A stretch of 64,000 nt of DNA, from NCBI RefSeq assembly GCF_035984415.1, contig NZ_CP130720.1, positions 8,184,001-8,248,000 of the forward strand, given 5' to 3'. Under the pieces are notes generated by a model. The model made no database searches, was not told the DNA's origin, and saw only the letters and a program-made list of their open reading frames with translations. Shown here one piece after another: positions 33,755-43,068 of this stretch (position 1 is its first letter; each line of letters starts with the position of its first letter). This DNA comes from Streptomyces sp. NBC_01296. Its GTDB lineage: Bacteria > Actinomycetota > Actinomycetes > Streptomycetales > Streptomycetaceae. The position numbers and the translations under genes were made by a program.

Positions 33755-35227
33755 ATGCGCGTCTTCCTGCCCTTGACCGCTGTCGCCACCGCCGCGCTCC
33801 TGCTCACCACGGTCACCGTCGCGACTCCCGCCGCCGCAGACCAGAGCCCCGACGGCGCACCGCTGACCAAGGTGTCCCACGGCGACCCGTACGCGAACTG
33901 CACCATCGGCGCGATGTCGCCTGACAGCGTCGTCTATCCGGGCACCGAGGTCGAGCCGTACCTGTCCGTCGACCCGCGCGACTCGAAGCGCGTGGTCACC
34001 GTGTTCCAGCAGGACCGCTGGAACGACGGCGGCGCCCGCGGCCTGGCGGCCGCCTGGACCACGGACGGCCGCACCTTCCACCGGAGCACACTGCCGTTCA
34101 GCCTGTGCGCCCCGGGCGGCGCGGACTTCGAACGGGCCACCGACCCCTGGGTGAGCACCGGACCGGACGGAACCGTCTACGCCGGCGGGGAAGGCGTCGA
34201 CTTCACCAAGAGCACGCGCACCGGCCTCCTGGCCGCCACGTCCCGCGACGGCGGCCGCACCTGGCGGAACCTCACCACCACGCACGTCGACGAGCAGCCG
34301 TTCTTCAACGACAAGCCCTCGCTCACCGCCGATCCGATCCGCAAGGGCACCGCCTACCAAGTCTGGGACCGCCTCGACAACGACCCGCCCGGCCCCAGCT
34401 CCCTCGACGGTCCGGGCTACATCTCCCTCACCCGCGACGGCGGCCGCACGTGGAGCAAGGCCCGGCCGTTCGTCGTCACCTCCGCCGTGCCCAACACCCA
34501 GACCATCGGCCATCTGATCGTCGTCGACCGGCACACCGGCACCCTGTACGACTTCTTCGACACGATCACCCTCTCCGAGGACCTGAGCACCGTCGTCGAA
34601 GCCCACTACGCGGTGGTCACCTCGACCGACGCCGGAGAGACCTGGAGCACCCCGGTCACCGTGGCCCGGGACACCTCCGTACCGGAGGTCGACCCGAACG
34701 ACCCCACCAAGGTGCTGCGCGCCGGGTCCACCCTGCCCAGCCCGGCCATCGACCCGAAGACGGGCACGCTGTACATGGCCTACGAGGGCTCGGACTTCTC
34801 CGGAGGCACGTTCGACTCCGTCCAGCTGGTGCGCTCCACCGACGGCGGACGGACCTGGGGTGCCCCGGAGCTGATCAGCCCGAAGGGCGTGCCGGGCTTC
34901 TCCCCGTCGATCGCGGTCGACGAGCGGGGCACCGTCGCACTCACCTACTACGACCTGCGCTTCCTCAAGCCGGGCGACACCACCACCCTGCCCACCGCCT
35001 ACCAGCTGGCCACGCTGCCGCACGGAGACCCGAAGCTCCGGACAGAACGACGGATCTCGCGGATCTTCGACTGGCTGCAGGCACCGTCCTCCGGGGGCTA
35101 CTTCCTCGGCGACTACCAAGGCCTGGTGGCAGACGGCAAGGGAGTACGGGCGGTGCTGACCGAGACCCACTCCGATGCTCCACAGAACCGTACGGACGTG
35201 TACAGCGGCAGTTTCCGCACCCGGTGA
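33755..35227 (+). CDS. Secreted sialidase-like beta-propeller protein
   Basis: 490 residues from ATG 33755 (GGAGGAG upstream). An Arg-led hydrophobic signal peptide (residues 1-27, ending TPAAADQ) indicates export. Four Asp-box turns (SRDGGRTW, TRDGGRTW, STDAGETW, STDGGRTW) define a six-bladed sialidase/BNR propeller. The catalytic Arg triad and Tyr of true sialidases cannot be confirmed by eye, so glycosidase activity is uncertain; many such streptomycete proteins are annotated only as exo-alpha-sialidase-like. Monocistronic. Confidence 0.8.
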   Translation: MRVFLPLTAVATAALLLTTVTVATPAAADQSPDGAPLTKVSHGDPYANCTIGAMSPDSVVYPGTEVEPYLSVDPRDSKRVVTVFQQDRWNDGGARGLAAAWTTDGRTFHRSTLPFSLCAPGGADFERATDPWVSTGPDGTVYAGGEGVDFTKSTRTGLLAATSRDGGRTWRNLTTTHVDEQPFFNDKPSLTADPIRKGTAYQVWDRLDNDPPGPSSLDGPGYISLTRDGGRTWSKARPFVVTSAVPNTQTIGHLIVVDRHTGTLYDFFDTITLSEDLSTVVEAHYAVVTSTDAGETWSTPVTVARDTSVPEVDPNDPTKVLRAGSTLPSPAIDPKTGTLYMAYEGSDFSGGTFDSVQLVRSTDGGRTWGAPELISPKGVPGFSPSIAVDERGTVALTYYDLRFLKPGDTTTLPTAYQLATLPHGDPKLRTERRISRIFDWLQAPSSGGYFLGDYQGLVADGKGVRAVLTETHSDAPQNRTDVYSGSFRTR

Positions 35228-35323
35228 CCGCAGCCCGACACCCAGGCCCCGCACCGCCGGACGCCGGAGGGGCCACAGCCGCTCCGGTCCGGGCTTGCGC
35301 CGGCCGCTGTCAGACCGGATCGG

Positions 35324-35329
35324 TACGGT
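35324..35329 (+). promoter_or_regulatory. Candidate -10 box of a leaderless transcript
   Basis: TACGGT ends six bases before ATG 35336 and there is no ribosome site, the same layout as at 19112-19124. Confidence 0.35.
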
Positions 35330-35335
35330 CGGTCC

Positions 35336-35743
35336 ATGAGAGCTATCGGAACGTTCACCGTGACCACGTTCGTCCCCACCGAGCTGCAGCCCGAACCGGC
35401 CGTGCCCACCGGACTGCCGGTGGGCGTGGCGAGGATGGAGAAGCGCTTCGAAGGCGAGGTCGCCGGCCGCTCGGCGACCTTGTTCACCGCCGCGTTCGAT
35501 CAGACCACCGGTGTCGGCACCTACGTGGCGATGGAGTCCTTCGAAGGATCGCTGCAGGGCCGGGAGGGCGCCTTCAACTTCGTGCACTCGGCGACGACGT
35601 CCGGCAGCGACCGCACAGCGGAGTTCTTCACCATCGTTCCGTCGAGCGGCACCGCCGACCTGGCCGGGATCTCGGGCGCCGGCGGAATGGCGGTCGACGC
35701 CGACGGCACGCACCGGATCTGGTTCGACTACCAGCTCGGCTGA
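35336..35743 (+). CDS. DUF3224-family protein
   Basis: 135 residues from ATG 35336, probably read from a leaderless message. It is an all-beta, lipocalin-like small protein with RMEKRFEGEVAG, YVAMESFEGSLQGREGAFNF and the C-terminal GTHRIWFDYQL typical of DUF3224. These proteins resemble allene-oxide-cyclase-like barrels, but their substrate is unknown. No operon partner: the next gene converges from the other strand. Confidence 0.85.
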   Translation: MRAIGTFTVTTFVPTELQPEPAVPTGLPVGVARMEKRFEGEVAGRSATLFTAAFDQTTGVGTYVAMESFEGSLQGREGAFNFVHSATTSGSDRTAEFFTIVPSSGTADLAGISGAGGMAVDADGTHRIWFDYQLG

Positions 35744-35801
35744 GTCCGCCACGGCTTCGAACCGAACCGGTGCCGCTCCGGCCCGGCCGCCGGGCCGGTG
35801 G

Positions 35802-36950
35802 TCAGCCGCGCCGCCGCCATTCCTCCGCCAGCAGGCGGTAGGAGCGGACCCGGTCCGCGTGCCGGTGGGTGATCGTGGTGATCAGCAGCTCATCGGCGCG
35901 CGTCGCCTCCTGCAGTCGTTCCAGGTGGTCGGCGACCGTGCGGGCCGAGCCCACGAACCGGGTCTCCACACGGTCCGCCACCAGCTTGCCGTCCTCCTCC
36001 GACCAGGGAAGGGCGCGCGCCTCGGCAGGCGTGGGATAGGGGATCGCGCCCTCAGCCGTGCGGATGCTGCGTACCCAGGGCGCGTACCCGGTGGCCAACT
36101 CGAGGGCCGTCTCGTCGTCCTCCGCGACGACCACGTCGGCGGAGACCGTCACGTACGGCCGGTCCAGCTCCGCGGAAGGCTTGAAAGCGGACCGGTACCC
36201 TTCGGTGGCCTCCAGCACCGTGGCCGGGCTGACGTGGTAATTCGCCGCGAAGCGCAGCCCGTTGCGGCCCGCCGCCTCCGCGCTCACCCCGCCGCTGCTG
36301 CCCAGGATCCACACCTGTACGTCGGCCCCCTCGCCGGGAACGGCGTGCGCCTCCACACCCTCCGGCGTGCGGTACGCGCCGCGCAGCAGCGCGAGGACGT
36401 CGTCGACCTGCTCAGAGTAGTCCTGCGGCTGCGCGCCGGGCAGGCTGAGCAGCTTCTGCTGGAGCGCCACCCGGGGATGGCCCAGCAGATGGGCGAAGGA
36501 GAACCGGTCCGGGATGCGCAGCCCGTTCGGGGTGCGGCCGCCGACGACCGGGGTGAGCGGTACGGGCTCGCCGCCCCCCGCGCCCTCCACCGGCCGGCGA
36601 GGGGGCGGCGGCCCCGCCGAGCGCCCCAGCCCCAGGTCCAGACGGCCGGGGTGCAGCGCGTCGATGAGGCCGAACTCCTCCACCGTCGACAGCGCGGTGC
36701 GGTGCCCGAGCTGGACGGCGCCGGAACCGAGCCGGATGGTGCTGGTGGCGGACGCGGTCAGGGCCAGCACGACCGCCGGGGAGGTCCCGGCGACGCCCGG
36801 ATTGAGGTGGTGCTCGGCGAACCAGTAGCGGGCGTAGCCGAACTCCTCGGTACGGCGGGCCAGGTCGATGCTGTGGGTGAGGGCCTCGGCGGCGGTCGAG
36901 CCGGACGCGACCGGGACGAGGTCGAGGACCCCGAGGGGGATTCCGGACAT
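35802..36950 (-). CDS. LLM-class flavin-dependent oxidoreductase (MsnO8-like)
   Basis: 382 residues from ATG 36950. Bacterial-luciferase-like TIM barrel: YARYWFAEHHLNPGVAGTSP near residue 40, IRLGSGAVQLGH near 75, LGLGRSAG near 105 and VWILGSSGGVSAEAAGRNGL near 215. It uses FMNH2 supplied by a separate reductase to oxygenate its substrate. A Pro-rich insert (PPPPRRPVEGAGG) follows LGLGRSAG. It is the last gene of an operon with an ABC importer and three other LLM genes, so it probably processes an imported organosulfur or related compound. Confidence 0.85.
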   Translation of the reverse strand: MSGIPLGVLDLVPVASGSTAAEALTHSIDLARRTEEFGYARYWFAEHHLNPGVAGTSPAVVLALTASATSTIRLGSGAVQLGHRTALSTVEEFGLIDALHPGRLDLGLGRSAGPPPPRRPVEGAGGGEPVPLTPVVGGRTPNGLRIPDRFSFAHLLGHPRVALQQKLLSLPGAQPQDYSEQVDDVLALLRGAYRTPEGVEAHAVPGEGADVQVWILGSSGGVSAEAAGRNGLRFAANYHVSPATVLEATEGYRSAFKPSAELDRPYVTVSADVVVAEDDETALELATGYAPWVRSIRTAEGAIPYPTPAEARALPWSEEDGKLVADRVETRFVGSARTVADHLERLQEATRADELLITTITHRHADRVRSYRLLAEEWRRRG

Positions 36951-36961
36951 GGCCTGGCTCC

Positions 36962-37559
36962 TTACAGGTCGGGGAAGGACGGGTCGGGTATGTCCCGGCG
37001 CAGCACCGGGGCGATCTCCGACTGGAACAGTTCGAGGGAGGCGCGGTGCTCCGCCTCCCAAAGCCCGCACGCCTCGGCCTGCAGGTGCAGGACGGTGTGG
37101 CCGAACTCCGCGTACGGCCCGATGGGATGGGTGACGTTCGCCGGGAACAGCGGATCCCCGTACCGTGCCGCCAGATACACCGACTCCAGGCTCGTCGCGC
37201 TGCCGTGCCAGACGCGCAGGGTGCGCTGGTACGGCCGCGGCAGCACCTCCGCGCCGGACAGTGCGGGGGGTCGCGTAGTCCTCGTACGCCCGCACCGGGT
37301 CCAGCAGGCTCAGCGTGGTGACGGCGGTGAACAGGCGGATCCGCCGGGTCATCGCCGCAATGTGGCTGAGCACCACGGGCGGCGAGGACGACAGGAACGG
37401 CCGTTCGTGGCGCTCGCCGACGCCGAACCCGTCGAAGCCGAGCTCCTCCGCGAGCAGCGCGCTCGAAACGACCTCGCGGAACCGCTCCCGGGTGGGGGCT
37501 GCGGCGCCCGTCACCGGGTCCGCGTTGTCGGTGATCAGGGTGATGGCCAGGAACTTCAC
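36962..37559 (-). pseudogene. LLM-class oxidoreductase with two internal deletions and a frameshift
   Basis: GTG 37559 overlaps the stop of the upstream gene and begins a normal LLM protein (ITLITDNADPVTGAA, ELGFDGFGVGERHERPFLSS, RAYEDYAT). At about 37270 the sequence jumps to another frame at GAEVLPRPYQRTLRVWHGSA, with the FMN-binding centre (about 60 residues) missing. After HPIGPYAE it jumps again to FGHTVLHLQAEACG and the true C-terminus at 36962. Full-length relatives have ~340 residues; fewer than 200 remain. It cannot make an active enzyme but keeps operon spacing. Confidence 0.75.
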
Positions 37560-38935
37560 GAGGCCGCTGCCCGCCAGCCGGAGGGCACCTGCGCCGCCGT
37601 GAGGCCGAGGTGGTCGCGCAGGGTGGTGCCTTCGTACTCGCTGCGGAAGACGCCGCGCTCCTGGAGCAGCGGGACGACGGTGTCGGCGAAGGCGTCGAGA
37701 CCGCCCGGGGTGATGTGCGGGACCAGGATGAACCCGTCGGCCGCGTCCGCCTGGACCAGCGTGTTGATCTGCTCGGCGACGGTCGCGGCGGAGCCGACGA
37801 AGGTCTGGCCGGAGGTGGTGGCGATGACCAGTTCCCGGATCGAGAGGTTCTTGGCCTCGGCGAGCGCGCGCCACTGCCGGGCGGTCTCCAGCGGATCGCG
37901 GAACTGGCGCACGCTCGCCCGGCCGAGGGCGATGGTGTTCTCGCCGGTCTCCGGGTCGATGTCGGGCAGGGGGCCGTCGGGGTCGTAGCCGGACAGGTCC
38001 CGGTTCCAGACGTGTTCGAGGTACTTGATCGCGGTCTGCCCGCTGACCTGGAGACGGCGCACCTCGTGGGCGGCCTCGCGGGCCTCGGCGTCGGTGTCGC
38101 CGAGGACGAAGGTGGCCGCGGGCAGGATCTTCAACTGGTCGTGCGTACGCCCGTGCTTCGCGAGGCGGCGTTTGACGTCGGCGTAGAACTTCCGGCCCTC
38201 GTCGAGGGTCCCGTACCGGCCGAAGATCGCGTCGGCGTCGGAGGCGGCGAACTCGCGGCCCTCGTCGGAGTCGCCCGCCTGGAAGATCACCGGGCGGCCC
38301 TGCGGGCTGCGCGGCACGTTGAACCGGCCCTCGATGTCGAACTGCGGGCCCTTGTGGGCGAAGGCCCCGGCCCGGGCGTCGCGCAGGAAGGTGCCGGATC
38401 CGGCGTCGGCGACGATCTCGCTGCCGTCCCAGGAGTCGAACAGCTCGTGCGCGGTGGCCAGGAACTCCCTGGCCCGGCTGTAGCGCTCCTCGCGGGGCAG
38501 GAAGCCACCGCGCCGGAAGTTCTCGCCGGTGAAGGCGTCCCAGGAGGTGACCACGTTCCAGGCGGCCCGGCCGTCCGACAGGTGGTCCAGGGAGGCGAAC
38601 TGGCGGGCCACCTCGTAGGGCTCGTTGAAGGTGGAGTTGATGGTGCCGGTCAGCCCGAGGCGGTCGGTGACGGCCGCGAGGGCGGCCAGCACGGTGAAGG
38701 TGTCGGGCCGGCCGACGACGTCCAGGTCGTAGATCTTCCCGCCCTGTTCGCGCAGCCGCAGCCCCTCGGCGAGGAAGAGGAAGTCGAACTTGGCGCGCTC
38801 CGCGGTCCGGGCGAAGTGGACGAAGGAGTCGAAGTCGATGTGGCTGCCGGCCGCCGGGTCGCTCCAGACGGTGGTGTTGTTCACGCCCGGGAAGTGGGCC
38901 GCGAGGTGGATCTGCTTGAGCGGCGCGGTGGTCAT
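37556..38935 (-). CDS. NtaA/DmoA-family FMNH2-dependent monooxygenase
   Basis: 459 residues from ATG 38935, the usual length of the NtaA/SnaA/DszA/DmoA group (440-480). Motifs are HLAAHFPGVNNTTVW at the start, FLFLAEGLRLR near 55, INSTFNEPYEVARQFASLDH near 100, AAWNVVTSWDAF near 128 and PVIFQAGDSDEGREFAA near 220. Members cleave C-S or C-N bonds (dimethylsulfide, nitrilotriacetate, dibenzothiophene sulfone) with reduced flavin. In this ABC-importer operon oxidative desulfurisation or dealkylation of the imported compound is likely; the exact substrate cannot be told. Confidence 0.87.
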   Translation of the reverse strand: MTTAPLKQIHLAAHFPGVNNTTVWSDPAAGSHIDFDSFVHFARTAERAKFDFLFLAEGLRLREQGGKIYDLDVVGRPDTFTVLAALAAVTDRLGLTGTINSTFNEPYEVARQFASLDHLSDGRAAWNVVTSWDAFTGENFRRGGFLPREERYSRAREFLATAHELFDSWDGSEIVADAGSGTFLRDARAGAFAHKGPQFDIEGRFNVPRSPQGRPVIFQAGDSDEGREFAASDADAIFGRYGTLDEGRKFYADVKRRLAKHGRTHDQLKILPAATFVLGDTDAEAREAAHEVRRLQVSGQTAIKYLEHVWNRDLSGYDPDGPLPDIDPETGENTIALGRASVRQFRDPLETARQWRALAEAKNLSIRELVIATTSGQTFVGSAATVAEQINTLVQADAADGFILVPHITPGGLDAFADTVVPLLQERGVFRSEYEGTTLRDHLGLTAAQVPSGWRAAAS

Positions 38936-38982
38936 GGTTCGTCCTTCCGAAGGCGAGGCAGACGAGGCACGCGAAGCGTGTG

Positions 38983-40167
38983 TCAGGCGGCCGGCAGCGC
39001 GGCCGCGGCGTAGCGGTTGGCGGGCCGGTCGAGCCCCAGCAGACCGCGCAGGGTGTCCGCCTCGTACTCCCGGCGGAACAGGCCCCGCCGCTGCAGCTCA
39101 GGCACCAGGGCGCGGGTGATGGCGGGCAGGTCGTGGGCGATGACCGCAGGGCGCAGCAGGAAGCCCGACAGGCCCGTCTCCCTGCGCTCCTGCAGGAGCT
39201 CGGCCAATTGCCCCGCGGTACCGGCGAACACGGCGGTGTCACCGTCGTAGGGGTCGCGCGCGAGCTCGTCGAGGCGTCCGCGGCGGTCGGTCGCCGCTGC
39301 GGCGCTCTCGTCGAGGAACACGGTCAGCTCCCCGAAGAGGTGCAGCGGCCGCTCGGCGAGCCCCGCCGCGGCGCGCAGGCCGCGGACGGCGGTGACGGCC
39401 GCGCGGGTCTCTCCGGTGTCGCGGGCCACGAGGTGGCCGATGTCGGCGGACCGTGCGATGAGCCCGTAGGCCGCGCTGTCGGCGGCGCGCGCGCTCACGA
39501 CGGGCTGCCCCTGGGGCGGGCGCGGGGTGATCGAAGGGCCGCGGACGCTGAAGTGGCGCCCCTCGAAGTCGATGTAGTGGAGCTTGTCGCGGTCCACGAA
39601 CCGGCCCGTGGCCACGTCGCGGATCTCCGCGCCGTCCTCCCAGCTGTCCCACAGACGCCGGACGACCTCGACGTGGTCGGCGGCCTCCTCGTGCAGCTCT
39701 TCCTCCTCGAGCGGTGCCGGGCGGCGGCCGAAGTGCCGTTCCTCGTAAGGGAGTCCGGAGACCTGTACGTGCAGGCCGGCGCGGCCGCGGCTGACGTGGT
39801 CGAGGGTGGCCACGGCCCTGGAGATGTGGAAGGGCTCGGTATGGGTGGTGGTCACGGCCCCCACGAGCCCGATGCGGCGGGTCAGCGGCGCCACCCGGGC
39901 AGCGGTGAGGACCGCGTCGAGCCGGCCGCGGACCCGGTCCGTGCGCTCGTCGTGGCCGCCGGGGGAGGAGGACTGGAGGGCGAGCCCGTCCTCGAAGGTC
40001 ACGAAGTCGAGCAGCCCCGCCTCGGCCTCCGCGACGAGGCCGGCCCAGTAGCGGGCGGTGAACAGCTCGGCGGGCCGGGCCCCCGGCTCACGCCAGGCGG
40101 CCGGGTGCTCGCCCGCACCGTCCAGCGAGACGGCGAGGTGCAGTGGTGCGGATTCGGAAACGGACAT
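38983..40167 (-). CDS. LLM-class flavin-dependent oxidoreductase
   Basis: 394 residues from ATG 40167. Luciferase-like barrel with LDFVTFEDGLALQ near 53, RIGLVGAVTTTHTEPFHISR near 98, GRAGLHVQVSGLPYEERHFG near 127 and GPSITPRPPQGQPVVSARAA near 210. Compared with the neighbouring DmoA-like protein it is shorter and lacks the N-terminal HFPGVNN segment. It lies 81 nt after the substrate-binding protein gene and 47 nt before the DmoA-like gene, so it is an internal operon member. Confidence 0.82.
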   Translation of the reverse strand: MSVSESAPLHLAVSLDGAGEHPAAWREPGARPAELFTARYWAGLVAEAEAGLLDFVTFEDGLALQSSSPGGHDERTDRVRGRLDAVLTAARVAPLTRRIGLVGAVTTTHTEPFHISRAVATLDHVSRGRAGLHVQVSGLPYEERHFGRRPAPLEEEELHEEAADHVEVVRRLWDSWEDGAEIRDVATGRFVDRDKLHYIDFEGRHFSVRGPSITPRPPQGQPVVSARAADSAAYGLIARSADIGHLVARDTGETRAAVTAVRGLRAAAGLAERPLHLFGELTVFLDESAAAATDRRGRLDELARDPYDGDTAVFAGTAGQLAELLQERRETGLSGFLLRPAVIAHDLPAITRALVPELQRRGLFRREYEADTLRGLLGLDRPANRYAAAALPAA

Positions 40168-40248
40168 GGTGAATTACGCCTTCCTGATGGCGTGCGGAAA
40201 AGTGGAGGCCGATGCGGGGTGGGCGAATTCGACACCCCGGCCTGCCGC

Positions 40249-41268
40249 TCACGAGTTGGTCAGCGGCAGGCCGGGCGGGTCCACCTCGGAGGTGGTGACG
40301 GCCTCGTTCGAGAGGTTCCATGCCGCCAGAAGCCTCCCGTACTGGCCCTCCTTGATCAGGTGGTTGATCGCCTCGGCCACCGGCTTCGCCAGTCCGCTGT
40401 CCTTCCTGGCGGTCGCCGCGATCAGCCCCTGGAGGGACTCGCCCGCGCCCGAAACGGAGCCGGCATTGCGGGTCGGAGTGCTGCTGCTCGCGGTCTGGGT
40501 GACGTGGTAGGCGATCGACGGGTTGGGGCCGAAGTTGACGTCGATCTTCTTGCCGCTCAGTGCGAGTGCGACGCTGTTGGCGTCGGGGAAGTACTTGACC
40601 GTGATGTCCTTGCCCTCGGCCCGGAGTTTCTTCTGCCACTCCAGCAGGATCTTCTCCTGGTTGGTGCCGGGGCTGACCGAGACGGTCCTGCCCGCGAGGT
40701 TGCGGTAGTCGCCCCCGAAGTTCCAGGGGTTGTCCTTGAGCACCTCGAAGGCCAGGTTGTCCTGCCGGTACGAGGCGAACTCGTATTTCTTCTTCCGCTC
40801 CTCGGTGATCGTGACGTTCGTGAACGCCACGTCGACCTTGCCGCTGTCGATGCCGAGGAAGAGATTCTCCCAGGTGGAGTTCTTCAGGACGGGCTCGAGG
40901 CCGAGGGTGGCGGCCACCAGCCGTCCGAGGTCCGGCTCCGCCCCGGTCAGCGTCCTCTGGTCGGTGCCGACGTACGCCAGCGGCGGGAACCCGGCGGGCA
41001 GCGCGCCGACCCCGATGACGAGCTCGCCGCGGTCGCGGACCTCCGCCGGCAGCTGGGCGCGCAGCGATTCGACGACCGGAGCGGCCAATTCGGCCTCCTT
41101 GGCGGCGCCGTTGGAGACGGCGCCGACGGTGACCTTGCCGGAGGAGGCCGGCCCCGTTGCCTCGGCGTCGCCGCCGCACGCCGTCAGGCCGGAGGCGAGG
41201 GCGACGGCGGCGGCCGCGGCGCCGATGCCGCGGACGAGTCTGAGACGCGGGGAGGACGGGCGCAGCAT
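40249..41268 (-). CDS. ABC transporter substrate-binding lipoprotein (amino-acid type)
   Basis: 339 residues from ATG 41268. A lipoprotein signal with lipobox LTAC (Cys31) anchors it outside the membrane. The mature part is a family-3 solute-binding protein: ELVIGVGALPAGFPPLAY, GAEPDLGRLVAATLGL, NLFLGIDSGKVDVAFTNVTI and GRTVSVSPGTN. These bind polar amino acids or similar small zwitterions, including cystine. It delivers ligand to the permease/ATPase encoded just upstream. The presence of LLM monooxygenases downstream points to a modified or sulfur-bearing ligand (inference). Confidence 0.87.
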   Translation of the reverse strand: MLRPSSPRLRLVRGIGAAAAAVALASGLTACGGDAEATGPASSGKVTVGAVSNGAAKEAELAAPVVESLRAQLPAEVRDRGELVIGVGALPAGFPPLAYVGTDQRTLTGAEPDLGRLVAATLGLEPVLKNSTWENLFLGIDSGKVDVAFTNVTITEERKKKYEFASYRQDNLAFEVLKDNPWNFGGDYRNLAGRTVSVSPGTNQEKILLEWQKKLRAEGKDITVKYFPDANSVALALSGKKIDVNFGPNPSIAYHVTQTASSSTPTRNAGSVSGAGESLQGLIAATARKDSGLAKPVAEAINHLIKEGQYGRLLAAWNLSNEAVTTSEVDPPGLPLTNS

Positions 41269-41329
41269 GGTGAGGGTGCCTTTCCGATCGGGGGGGAACA
41301 GGGGCGCAGGCGCAGCGACGGATGTGCGC

Positions 41330-42103
41330 TCAGAGGACCTTGCTGAGGAACTCGCGGGTGCGGGGGTGCGCGGGACGGTCCAGGACCTGCTCGGGCGGGC
41401 CCTGTTCGACGATCCGGCCGTCGTGCAGGAAGACGACCTCGTCGGCCACTTCGCGGGCGAAGCCGATCTCGTGCGTGACGATGACCAGCGTCGTGCCACC
41501 GGTGGCCAGGTCCTTGATGACCGACAGCACCTCGCCCACGAGCTCGGGGTCGAGGGCGGAGGTGGGTTCGTCGAAGAGGATGACCCCGGGCCGCAGCGCG
41601 AGCGCCCTGGCGATGGCCACCCGCTGCTGCTGGCCGCCGGACAGCTGGCGCGGATAGGCGCCGGTCCGGTCGCCGAGTCCGACCCGTTCCAGCAGCTCGC
41701 GCGCCAGCGCCTGGGCGTCGGCGCGGCGCAGCCGACCGGTGGCCACCGGGGCCGCGGCGACGTTGTCGAGCACCGTCAGGTGCGGGAAGAGGTTGAAGTT
41801 CTGGAAGACGAAACCGATCCGGCCGCGCTGTGCGAGGATCGCCCGCTCGCTCAGCTCCTTCAGCCGGGTCCCGTGCCGCTGAACGCCGATCAGCTCGCCG
41901 CCGACGCTGACGTACCCGGCCTCCGGCTTCTCCAGGTGGTTGACGACCCGCAGCAGCGTGGACTTGCCGGAGCCCGAGCGGCCCAGGACCGCGGTGACGG
42001 TGCCCGGTCGCACCGTCAGGCTCACCCCGTTCAGGACCCGCCGGCCGGCGAACCACTTGTGCACGTCGTGGACCTCGATCGCGGCGGGTGCGGCGGCGGT
42101 CAT
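41330..42103 (-). CDS. Amino-acid-type ABC transporter ATP-binding protein
   Basis: 257 residues from ATG 42103, overlapping the permease stop by 4 nt. Walker A GRSGSGKST (near residue 41), Q-loop FVFQNFNLFPHLTVLDN, signature LSGGQQQRVAIARAL, Walker B VILFDEPTSALDPE and switch His in IVTHEIGFA are all intact. It powers import through the adjacent permease. Confidence 0.93.
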   Translation of the reverse strand: MTAAAPAAIEVHDVHKWFAGRRVLNGVSLTVRPGTVTAVLGRSGSGKSTLLRVVNHLEKPEAGYVSVGGELIGVQRHGTRLKELSERAILAQRGRIGFVFQNFNLFPHLTVLDNVAAAPVATGRLRRADAQALARELLERVGLGDRTGAYPRQLSGGQQQRVAIARALALRPGVILFDEPTSALDPELVGEVLSVIKDLATGGTTLVIVTHEIGFAREVADEVVFLHDGRIVEQGPPEQVLDRPAHPRTREFLSKVL

Positions 42104-43068
42104 CGCACCGGCTCCTTCCGGTGGCGACGGCGCAGCTCGCCCAGGCCCGCCCGGGCCCGCTGCAGGGGAGTGGGCGGAGGGGTGCGCAGGGCGCCGCGGG
42201 CGAAGTACCGCTCGACGTGGAACTGCACGGCCGAGAGGATGCTGGTGAGGATCACGTACCAGACGGTCGCCACCACCAGCAGCGGCACCACGTCCCCGGG
42301 ATAGGTGCTGCCCAGACCCTGGATCGTGCCGAACAGGTCGAGCAGGGAGACGTAGAAGACCAGCGAGGTGGCCTTGACCAGCCCGATCAGCAGGTTGACG
42401 TAGGAGGGGACGATCGCGCGCAGCGCTTGAGGGAAGACGATCCGGGTGAACTGGTACCGCTTGGGCAGACCCAGCGCGGCCGCGGCCTCGTGTTGGCCCT
42501 GGTCGACCGAGAGCAGCCCGGCCCGGACGACCTCGGCCGCGTACGCCGCCTCGACCGCGCTCAGTCCGACGACCGCGACGACCATGTCGGTGGCCAGGCG
42601 CGACTCGTTGAAAGTGAAGAAGGCGGGACCGAAGGGCACCCCGATGCTCAGCGTGGGGTAGAGCGCGCTGAGGTTGTACAGGAAGAGCAGGACGACGATC
42701 AGCGGGACCGAGCGCAACAGCCAGACGTACGTCCAGCTCACCGAACGCAGGACCGGGTTGCCGGAGAGCCGCCCGAGGGCGAGCAGCACTCCGCCCGCCA
42801 GTCCCAGGAGCGCGCTGTACGCGGCGACCTGGAGGGTGATCCACATCCCCTCCAGCACGACCGGCCGCAGGAACCAGTACGCGAACCGGTCCCACTGGTA
42901 GAAGGGGTTGGTCAGCAGCCCGTGGCCGGCCTGGGCGACCAGGACCAGCACGACGGCGCCGCCGATCCACCGGGTGGGGCGGCGCAGCGGGAGCACCCGC
43001 TCGGCCGGCCCAGGGAATTCGGGCGGGCCGGCGGGTGCGGCGCGGACGATCGATTCGCTCAAGGACAC
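42100..43068 (-). CDS. Amino-acid-type ABC transporter permease
   Basis: About 322 residues from GTG 43068; the frame opens at 43128 without a ribosome site, so the start is uncertain. Hydrophobic segments include IGGAVVLVLVAQAGHGL, LQVAAYSALLGLAGGVLLAL, LLRSVPLIVVLLFLY and VVPLLVVATVWYVILTSIL. The EAA loop reads HEAAAALGLPKRYQFTRIVF, diagnostic of HisM/GlnP-type permeases. First gene of the seven-gene minus-strand operon. A TTGACA hexamer lies just upstream on the same strand (43104-43099), but no good -10 at the right spacing was found. Confidence 0.88.
   Translation of the reverse strand: MSLSESIVRAAPAGPPEFPGPAERVLPLRRPTRWIGGAVVLVLVAQAGHGLLTNPFYQWDRFAYWFLRPVVLEGMWITLQVAAYSALLGLAGGVLLALGRLSGNPVLRSVSWTYVWLLRSVPLIVVLLFLYNLSALYPTLSIGVPFGPAFFTFNESRLATDMVVAVVGLSAVEAAYAAEVVRAGLLSVDQGQHEAAAALGLPKRYQFTRIVFPQALRAIVPSYVNLLIGLVKATSLVFYVSLLDLFGTIQGLGSTYPGDVVPLLVVATVWYVILTSILSAVQFHVERYFARGALRTPPPTPLQRARAGLGELRRRHRKEPVR

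Noticed and set aside
35802..39242. A single 1146-codon minus-strand frame spanning several LLM genes
   Set aside because: It only joins pieces of two genes and shadow sequence; start codons, family lengths and motifs show separate genes at 35802-36950, 36962-37559 and 37556-38935.
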